Assembly (NCBI GenBank): GCA_033182465.1
Contig: CP137323.1
Coordinates: forward strand, 62,001-126,000
Direction of reading: 5' to 3'
Origin: Sanghuangporus weigelae
Lineage: Eukaryota; Basidiomycota; Agaricomycetes; Hymenochaetales; Hymenochaetaceae
Length of the DNA: 64,000 nt
Both the position numbers and the translations under genes were made by a program. The notes under the pieces are model-generated. The model saw only the letters and a list, made by a program, of their open reading frames with translations, searched no databases and was not told the origin of the DNA. Positions 56,579 to 64,000 of the stretch are shown here, in pieces; the first letter of the stretch is position 1; each line of letters begins with the position of its first letter.

Positions 56579-58441
56579 ATGATGCAGACTCTGTCGACGA
56601 ATTCGACTATTCAGGAGACTCTTGTTGGTGGACCTGTAGCTACTCATGTCCGATTCGACGGTTCGCTTGGTGCCATGCTCATTGGTCTCATATTTGCTTC
56701 CATGTATGTCATCGTTCATTTCATCTTTTTCCTTTCTGAGTATATTACTCACCATGTCACAGCTTGTTTGGCATAACAAATGTCCAATCTCTCGTTTACT
56801 ACCAAAAGTCCGCAACTGACCCGAAGAATATGAAGTGGACGGTAAGACTTATACAATCTTGTAGAGTGCAATTTTGAATAGCGGGCGCTTCGAAGGTCAT
56901 GGTTCTGTGGTACGTGAAATGCAGTGCGCTTTGCCCCGTGATGCACTGACACAACTATTCAGGTTGCTCGATGCATTTCATCTTGCCTTAATTTCGCATG
57001 CTATCTACCGATATCTTGTGACTGACTTCGGTAGCCTTATTGCCATCACGAGGTCCAGTTGGAGTCTATGCGTTTGTTGGCTCCCTTTCTCAGCCGTTAT
57101 GTTCACTCATCTTTCTTTAGCTGCAGGTTATTGTAACGGTCAGTGAAGCATTAAGTCGTTGAACGTCATACCTCATCTAAAGTTTTTAGGTTTTGAGCGA
57201 CTTCACCATCTCTTTGTCTGTACTCAGAACTCAAATATGATGTCTATTCTGACATTGTTGCATTGAAGGTTTTATGTGTATCGCGTATGGATCAGTGAGT
57301 TAGTTCCCTGGATCGGCGCATTCTTCATCTAATATCTGTAGTGAGTAACAGAAGCCGTTTATTGGCCTTTGGAGCAGTTAGTATCCATTCACACTTAGAA
57401 AAACTTAGGCAATTTACTAGATGAATGCGCATATAGCTGACGCTCAGCCTGGGCAGATTTGGTGAGTTCTGCGATAAACGGATTAAAAAACAAGTACTAA
57501 ACAGCCATTTTCAAGTGTCAGGAATGGCACTCACACCGGGCAAAAACTCATTCCAAGCCCTTAGAAATTTTGATCGGAACGGGTGAGCTCTTATCCGATT
57601 GGCTCTTTTTCCATTCTGGGTAACATTTTCACGGTTCGGAAATAAGTTTTTGCTCGGTGTGACTAGGAATAAAGATGTAATTTGCCTTGAGTTGTAGAGC
57701 CATAAACAAGCTGTTAAAGTGGATGCTGCTTCATAGTTTTACGCTCAAATCAGTCCTTGAGGTCACAAAAAATAATGTATACATTTTCTTACTTTCTCGG
57801 TCTTTTCTATATGTTCTCATCCATTCTTCGCAGTTGCTAATCTACTTAAACATGAGCTTCTGTGTTGCATCTGATCTTTGGTGTGCACTCTGTCTCTGTT
57901 ATTATCTAGCGAAGAACAGAGGCGGACCCAAAACGTAAGTTCTATACCGTGTACTTCGCGTCAGATAATCGCTCATAAGAAATAAAGGTCGCACGCGATC
58001 AATACGCTCATGCTATACATTATCAGTACTGGCTTGCTCACTAGCTTGTGTTCGATTTTGTGTCTAGCTTTGGTATGCGAATCAGATGCACCTACATATT
58101 AGCCTGAGCTCATGATAAACAGATTTCGGCCATGCCACACAGCTACTCCTACATAGGCGTTTATTTCTGCCTTTCAAAGCGTACGCTTCTCCCTAACAGT
58201 ATACCATGAGGTTTGTCGTCAGATACTGATTGTTCATTTAGTTTACTTCAACGGATTTCTTGGCATGCTTAACGCTCGGAATCATTTACGCGAAGAAATA
58301 TCCAGAACGTCAGACCAGGAAGCATATCGGCTCCCGGAGGTCATCAATTTTAGTCCACCATCAAACACAAGGCGTTCAACGTCATTTAGCATGGTACAAG
58401 TGGCGTCTGTTAAAATACCAAGCTCAGTTTACAAGGAATAG
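56579..58441 (+). pseudogene. DUF6534-domain membrane protein, array copy 4, interrupted by a MITE
   Basis: MMQTLSTNSTIQETLVGGPV, then FDGSLGAMLIGLIFASM, LFGITNVQSLVYYQKSATDP, LLDAFHLALISHAIYRYLVT, SLIAITRSSWSL, ASDLWCALCLCYYLAKNR, the core HAINTLMLYIISTGLLTSLC, AMPHSYSYIGVYFCLSKR and YFNGFLGMLNARNHLREEIS to SSVYKE. The exon that reads VSGMAFGIKT in copy 3 is here SGMAL...GIKM, split by a 130-bp MITE at 57532-57661. Other exons are open. Unless the MITE is spliced out, the product is broken. It could therefore be a young pseudogene or a gene with altered splicing. Confidence 0.75.
57532..57661. mobile_element. Small MITE, family 1, copy 2
   Basis: 130 bp, from CACACCGGGCAAAAACTCAT to AAGTTTTTGCTCGGTGTG, giving inverted ends of about 20 bp with two or three mismatches. 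It is flanked by the 3-bp duplication ACT on both sides, inside a DUF6534 exon. No coding capacity. Sister of the copy at 1102. Confidence 0.92.
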
Positions 58442-58598
58442 TACGTCCATGTCTACCTGTCCCCTTCATGGACTCCCCAACTGACCATTGATACAGAGAG
58501 GAGCACAGTGGCTTACGTTGCGTGTAGTAATGTACATAATGAAGGAGATTACTGAAACGTGTCGAAGTCATCTAGAGTATTATTACCTTGTATTCTTC

Positions 58599-60332
58599 TC
58601 AGCCTTCAAACAACGCGTGATTAAGCTCTACACCAAAGCTCTTCGCTATCTCTCTCTCGGCTTTCTCCAAATCACTCTCCATACCTTCTCCCGTTCCGAG
58701 CAACTGTCGGATACGGCTCACATAGAACACGACATCACTAGAAAGGAGAACAGTGCGGAATATAAGATGTCGGAACCATTGCTTCATTCGTGCTCGCAGA
58801 GATAATTCTCGGTCGTCTACGAGTGCTCGCGAGGCGCAGAGTGCCGTAATCTTGACTCGATTCACAGGGCTTCCTAACATTTGGTTGTCTGCTTGTAAGA
58901 TACGTATCGTACGTCCAAGGAAAAGCAACGCGCGGGGCCAGATCCGCTCATCCCCGAGGACTTCACGTAAGTTTCCTCGCATCCTTTCTTGCATGATAAA
59001 CGCACGTTCCGCTTCGTCAGCATCTTCCGGTAACGCAGAGAAAATCTCTTTCGTGGACTGATAAGGTCGCATCAACACAGCACTGGCGATTGCATCAGAA
59101 TCACGGATGCCCCAGTTTCTTGCGATGCGTCCCAGTGTGCCGTTGTCGAAGGTCATTAGCGCTGTCCAGAACTCGGCATACTCCCGTTTGAAGGAGTTAT
59201 CTAGGTGAACATAGAGGCCGTGATCGAGTAGGACAACCTGTGGTGCACCTGATGGCAGTCGCCGAACAAGAATGTTGCCTGGATGAGGATCGGAGTGGAC
59301 ATCTCCCCATTGGAAGATTTGCTTTGAGAAGAGCTCGATGGTCGCGTGCATGATGTCTCCAAGCCGGATGTTCAGACCAGTCGGTGAAGTCAAGGCCCCC
59401 TTATCTGAAATCCTCACTCCATTAACCCACTCCGCAGTCATTATACGACGCGTCGAGAGTTCGCGGTAAACCTTCGGAATGTAAACGCGCCCTCGTAGAC
59501 TAGAGTCAGACTCGACACGAGCGGCCGTAAGTTCTGCGTTCTTGGCCTCATTCAAGAAATCCGTTTCTGACTTCAGACGCTCCGAAATGTATGGAACCAT
59601 TGCGTATAGCGGAAGGTCGAAGAAGTACTCATAAAGGTACATGACTGCACCGAAAGCCCACAAATCCCATCCAACCTGCTGTTCGATTTCCTTCTTCTGA
59701 ATCTTCACCGCTACGAGTCTTCCATCTGGAAGTCGGGCCTTGTGAACCTGAGCGACACTTGCACTGGCTCTTGCGGTCCTCTCGATCTCACCGAATACGT
59801 CATCTGGACTCCTGCCGTCGAACTCTTCTCGGATGACGCGTTCCACTTCCTTCCAGTCGTTCTGCGGTGCATCATCGAAGAAACGAGCAAACTTCTTCTG
59901 GAATTCGGGAGGAAGGACAGCGGATTGCATTGCGACGGCTTGTCCAATCTTGAGATAGAGTCCCCCGTTCGCTCGCAGAAGGTTGTATATTCTATCTGCA
60001 TTGCGAGCGTGGAGAGCGGCGATCGATTCTGCAAATGGAGGGTGGGGCTGGAAGTTAATCTTGTAGTCTACGGCGACGATCGCTCCTGTTGCGAAAGTCC
60101 TGAAAGTTCGAGTAAGAGACGACGCATTCCACCGTTCGTCAGCAACATAGATGGCTCCAGCACCAAGAACAAAGTACGCCGACTTCTTTAAGTTCCATGA
60201 TCTCCTTCTAGCACTAGCCGTGAAAAACGGAGAGATAGACCGTTTCGCTTCAAATGCCTGAAGACGTCTCGCAGCAGGAGTCCTGGAGACCACGGAGAAG
60301 ATCATCGAAAGTTGACAAAGGGGACCCTCCAC
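58599..60332 (-). CDS. ABC1/ADCK (UbiB-type) atypical kinase family protein, MCP2-like
   Basis: A 577-residue single-exon protein of the atypical kinase family that includes COQ8 and the mitochondrial lipid-homeostasis protein MCP2. The N-terminus has basic, hydroxylated residues suited to mitochondrial import, followed by a hydrophobic stretch (AYFVLGAGAIYVA). KxGQ-family motif: GGLYLKIGQAVAMQSAVLPP. The Ala-rich loop equivalent is RASASVAQVHKARLPDGR. The invariant Lys is in VAVKIQKKEIEQQVGWDL, the catalytic region GDVHSDPHPGNILVRR and the metal-binding LLDHGLYV. It ends FGVELNHALFEG. YLYEYFFDLPLYAMVPYISE resembles the MCP2/ADCK1 subgroup more than COQ8. A later in-frame ATG (MIFSVVSRTPAARRL, 60302) is another possible start. 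Complete. Confidence 0.92.
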   Translation of the reverse strand: MEGPLCQLSMIFSVVSRTPAARRLQAFEAKRSISPFFTASARRRSWNLKKSAYFVLGAGAIYVADERWNASSLTRTFRTFATGAIVAVDYKINFQPHPPFAESIAALHARNADRIYNLLRANGGLYLKIGQAVAMQSAVLPPEFQKKFARFFDDAPQNDWKEVERVIREEFDGRSPDDVFGEIERTARASASVAQVHKARLPDGRLVAVKIQKKEIEQQVGWDLWAFGAVMYLYEYFFDLPLYAMVPYISERLKSETDFLNEAKNAELTAARVESDSSLRGRVYIPKVYRELSTRRIMTAEWVNGVRISDKGALTSPTGLNIRLGDIMHATIELFSKQIFQWGDVHSDPHPGNILVRRLPSGAPQVVLLDHGLYVHLDNSFKREYAEFWTALMTFDNGTLGRIARNWGIRDSDAIASAVLMRPYQSTKEIFSALPEDADEAERAFIMQERMRGNLREVLGDERIWPRALLFLGRTIRILQADNQMLGSPVNRVKITALCASRALVDDRELSLRARMKQWFRHLIFRTVLLSSDVVFYVSRIRQLLGTGEGMESDLEKAEREIAKSFGVELNHALFEG

Positions 60333-60657
60333 TCAATGTAGCTCATCGACCCAAGCCGTCTCTAACGAAGGAAGATCTAATTGATTCCTTGGTCTGGATA
60401 TGAGGAAATAATAAACTCAAGAAATTTCAAAGAAGCAACCTATCAGCGTCGTGTAAGCGATTATGGAGGAGTTGAAGCCTGCAAGGAGAAATCCGAGAGG
60501 AAAATATGGCTATCTTTCGTGCACGTGACGTAGTTAGTAACCCTGCTTGCCGAAAGCTGCCGGCCAGCGACACCTCATCCAAACATATGACCTGCCGATC
60601 TAACTATATTGCTAACTTAGTATTGATACACTATCTATTGACAATGTCTTCAGGTCT
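60333..60657. other. Intergenic spacer
   Basis: Upstream region of the ABC1-family gene and 3' end of the DUF6533 gene. No distinct element seen. Confidence 0.4.
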
Positions 60658-62513
60658 CTACAGATACCGCGAGCTAGAGGTGGTGGTAAAAGTGGTTACA
60701 CCCGAACTTTCCGGTCCGCCTACCCAATCCCAACATCGATTTTGATGCCCATCTTTGATGTCGCGATTCCAGATCCTCACATACGTCTCTCCCATACTGA
60801 TTTCTTCTCCCATGTTTCCAAAGAACGTAGGTCTAGAGATGTCGCGATCCAACGTGAACGATGAAACATTGTTTTCACTCGGCGCTGATGCATCGCCCCT
60901 TTGTTGCAAATTCAACATCAATCGACATATCACGAGAGTCGTGATGACGTTCGTAAATGGCGCGTTCGCGAATCGCAGGTCCTCCTAACCAAGGCAAGAA
61001 TTGTCAAAGGAGCGTCAACATTTACAAAAGACCTGTGCGCACCGGGGCGACCTGGAGATGAATTTCAATACTGGTGAGAACACAACACAACACTACTCCG
61101 CAAGATAGGCATGCTTACGATATAAGTAACGACATTAACGGTATTTGCGACGAATATAACGCTGAAATCGACACCGTAAGCGTCCCGTCCCTTGTTGAAA
61201 TGCAAAACTTACAGAAAGTACATGATGCCTGGCAGGGATGTGATCAGATGTGCATGATCATCATGAATGAATGAATGAATGAATGGACGAACCGTCACGC
61301 AATAAGACCGTCAAGATACTATCACGTATCGGTGCGAGTCGTCTTAGATAGAGCACTCTGATTATTGTCATTATGAAAATCAGAGTCGGGAATACAAGCT
61401 GGCCGGCCCAAAAAGTGGCAAATTCTTTCATAGAAGTTTCAGTAATGCGCCGCTGGCCCGTTATAATACTCACTAATTCCTCTGTGATTGGTACAAGGTC
61501 AGTGTCAACGCAAACTCTCCGAGTTTCCATGAGAACAACTTACTCATCGTCTCGTCCCGTTAATATACATCCAGGTACCCCTGAAGAATGATATGTCAAA
61601 GTAATCTTAATCGTAATGAATGCATTTACCAGGAGGGAGAGGTGCGGGGGCGCCTCCTTGCACTGCCCACTAGATCTACGTTAGCTTTGACGAATAGTGA
61701 AGGCCGTCCGGGAACTCACGCTTTCAACTGCAATCTCCGCGATGAAGACCGGAAGAAGCACAGCAATCACCCACTGGATACCCATGAGTTTTGAATGTTC
61801 AGATCTTCGCAGTTGACGTACCCAGGCCCGGCTGTACAGTGCATAGACACGTATCGACAACGTCGTCCCCGAAGCTATGTTGGAAATAATTTGCATCGCT
61901 CCGGGATATCGTACAAAATGGGTACATCTGTGGAAAGGGTAAGCAAAGTAACAAGCCGCTCTATAATTGGACTTACTGCTAATGAAGGTCCAGGGAAGGT
62001 TCAGAAATCAGATCGAACTATATCAGATTTAACCTAGGAACTCACGTCATGCGTAAGTGGATAAAAGAATGCTACGAGCGTTCGTCAAGTAAAGACATCA
62101 TGGGCCAGTGCTTAGTATGAATACGTACCGAGTATGGTTGGAAATGCTGAGAAAATGAGAGTGTATCGATTCTGTGGTAATATTGTCGATATGGGGTCAA
62201 AATCGGAAGGCTAAGACAAACTCACCAGAAACCAAAGAACTGTTATAAATGTGAACCGGCGCCGCCAAAATATCTCGACCTCCCTGTCAAACGTAATGAA
62301 GTATTCGTACATGGCCATTGCTATACGCGTTCGCCGTCATTCATTCGTCCGAGATGAGGTGAAAGCAGGTATGTATTTCCAGCTTACTTACCATAGCTCG
62401 CAGTTGCATATTGCCTCACTGCCGTCCTAATTTGAAGAAATCGTGAGTCGTTTGCCCAATTAGATGAAAAGCTGCAACACCCACAAGTGTCGGAATGCCG
62501 TAACCGGGTCCAT
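60658..62513 (-). CDS. DUF6533-domain multi-pass membrane protein, second copy
   Basis: From ATG at 62513, splicing gives MDPVTAFRHLTAVRQYATAS then YAMAMYEYFITFDREVEIFW and RRRFTFITVLWFL, the DUF6533 signature (YEYFITFDREVE..W). Later exons give TTLSIRVYALYSRAWVRQLR, IQWVIAVLLPVFIAEIAVES, a segment with FWAGQLVFPTLIFIMTIIRV, and PFTNVITTLVICRLMLNLQQ. The polar C-terminal tail ends TTSSSRYL. The organisation equals that of other basidiomycete DUF6533 proteins: about seven membrane segments, function unknown. The first intron donor (GTGGGT) and several middle sites are inferred. A TGAA microsatellite lies inside the gene at 61263. Confidence 0.72.
61263..61285. repeat. (ATGA)n microsatellite
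   Basis: About five perfect tetranucleotide units within the DUF6533 gene, at or next to an intron. Confidence 0.85.
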
Positions 62514-64000
62514 GCAAGACTTCGCCAGGAAGCCAGGATCGCTCGCTGCAATCGCTAACGGGGAATACGACAAAGGAGGAAAGGTGTTGAGAGCCAAAAG
62601 GCCCGGGCACGTCTTTTAAGCACCTGTTCCTAGTTTAGACCACCGGTGATCTGGAGGCTCCAAGATGTTTTATGCGGCGGCACAAGATCAGGTGGTGGTC
62701 ATGGAGGACAAATTCCCATATGGCCAAGGATCGATTTTTCAGGTTATAATGACCTACCGCGATTATGGAATTCCATTCCTCCCAATCGCAGCTCAGTTTC
62801 TCGATCCGGCGAACCTTTCGTGCTACCCAGGCCGTCGAATGGGTATTTTGATATCACGCGGCGTTCCGGTCAGAACGCGGTGAATTCAAAATTACCTGAA
62901 CTCCCAGAGTTGCTTGGAGATCGAGCCTTCCGTACTATGATCTGATCGATTCGTGGGTCAAACCTGTGCGGATCAGGGTGGTGAATTTTTAGCTTTGATG
63001 AGGCTTTCCGCCCAAGCCCTGAGAAAGGGGCTTCTGAGTCTGAGACATCAAATCAAATCCCGTTCGCGACGCACTGTACTGTACTGCCAGCCACAAGAGC
63101 TTCTCCACTTCGAAGATGAAGTTCTTAGCTTAATTTTCTTGAAGTAAACACTTGCAAAAGACAAAATTTGCGTCTCTTATCCACGACGATGGATCTTTAT
63201 CTAGCGAGCCGGGGCAGGACGTTTTGCTGTATCGTTCTTGAGCTGAGCTGATGGGAAGGGAAGAGCACTTTTTGGTCAGCTTTTCCCAGCATACATCTCG
63301 GAACCCAGATATCACAACGCAATGATCGGTAGCGCGAAGGTTCAAAGATGTCGTCAATGATTAACATGAATCCAGCCTAGCGAGGTGCTTTGATCAGATA
63401 TCCCGAAAGAGAAAGTCAAAAAGACTGTTTAAAAATAAAGGATGGACTTCCAATAGTTGGAGGGCAAGAAGGTCTATTCGGGTCGATTCTAGAATTTATC
63501 GGTAAGGAGACTATATTCACGACGAAATCTCAGAATTCTTCGCAAGCAAGAACGTCATACTTCTTCGGCGCCCACTGGTCTGTATCTCGTCGCTGGAGAA
63601 AATGATGTTCTCTCGGGTGTTGTACGAAGGCTAGAAACCAGGAGAATGCGGAATGGAGAAGCTCCCTCAGTAGCAGTTTCCGAGGAAGCCAGCAGTTTCT
63701 AAAGCAATACCACCGAGGTATTGTCGGATTCACCAAAATCAGTATATTCGCAAACAAGCCCCAAAAAGAGCAGATATCATAGGCAAGAAAATCAAGTTGA
63801 CTAGATCCACCAGTATAGCCGAGACCATCAGTTGTGCATGTGGAGCATTGCTACCTAGAGAATAGTACCGATCTCCGCACGACGAAAATCACGGAGCAAG
63901 GAATAAATTCTTTGCGTCGCAATAGCAAGCACGGATAAGGAGGGAAGCAGTACAGAGTTCGATCTTTTCCTTTTACTTGTGGACGATTAGGCTCCACATG
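62514..64000. other. Right edge without a supported gene
   Basis: Overlapping plus-strand frames at 62646-62945 and minus-strand frames at 63130-63757 have no recognisable domain. A minus-strand stretch near 63700-63830 is hydrophobic and might be an exon of a membrane protein that continues beyond the window. Confidence 0.35.

Noticed and set aside
62646-62945. Glycine/proline-rich frame at the right edge as a gene
   Set aside because: Two overlapping frames are equally open, neither has a domain, and no splice chain supports them.
1-64000. tRNA genes and CRISPR arrays
   Set aside because: I saw no cloverleaf with a proper T-loop on either strand and no regularly spaced short repeats; CRISPR is not expected in a fungus.

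Overview
The window looks like nuclear DNA of a basidiomycete fungus, most likely an Agaricomycete. Genes on both strands are cut by many short introns (about 45-75 nt, GT...AG). Two families of multi-pass membrane proteins that are expanded in mushroom-forming fungi (DUF6533 and DUF6534 types) occur several times. The DNA transposons (CACTA-type and hAT) are also typical of such genomes. All calls come from reading the sequence and its translations by eye; no alignment or database search was run.

Layout. 1-1.6 kb: G-rich tract, a perfect 35-nt inverted repeat and a small MITE. 1.6-7.6 kb: complete ABCC (MRP-type) transporter. 8.6-11.3 kb: eisosome PIL1/LSP1 homologue (minus). 11.9-13.7 kb: DUF6533 membrane protein. 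14.2-15.4 kb: Mo25/Hym1 (minus). 15.9-16.3 kb: snap-back MITE. 16.8-19.1 kb: two unrecognised genes. 19.8-20.6 kb: glucosamine-6-phosphate N-acetyltransferase (minus). 20.9-22.3 kb: short-chain dehydrogenase (minus). 22.3-25.0 kb: gene-poor. 25.0-27.2 kb: RING-finger/coiled-coil protein. 28.2-30.3 kb: DUF6534 membrane protein (minus). 30.9-36.3 kb: a CACTA element with about 480-bp inverted ends that carries an intron-containing, decayed piece of RPB1 (largest subunit of RNA polymerase II), itself hit by two opposed 1,506-bp solo LTRs. 38.9-42.8 kb: a full hAT transposon. 42.8-45.3 kb: glycerol-3-phosphate acyltransferase. 45.6-46.3 kb: ribosomal protein uS11/RPS14 (minus). 46.9-47.3 kb: small cyanase-like helix-turn-helix protein. 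48.5-58.4 kb: tandem array of four DUF6534 genes, the last split by a MITE. 58.6-60.3 kb: ABC1/ADCK-family protein (minus). 60.7-62.5 kb: second DUF6533 gene (minus). 62.5-64 kb: nothing convincing.

How it fits together. The host genes are mostly unrelated housekeeping and membrane functions: lipid synthesis, amino-sugar supply for chitin, plasma-membrane domains, polarity kinase scaffolding, translation and export. The main biology of the window is its mobile DNA. Three elements of very different size share termini of the form CAC..CGGGCAA and two of them clearly have 3-bp target duplications, which suggests one CACTA-type superfamily with two MITE families. The hAT element landed on the start codon of the acyltransferase gene, and its 8-bp target duplication (ATGCCGAC) rebuilt that start codon on the coding side while the old promoter was left 3.9 kb away.
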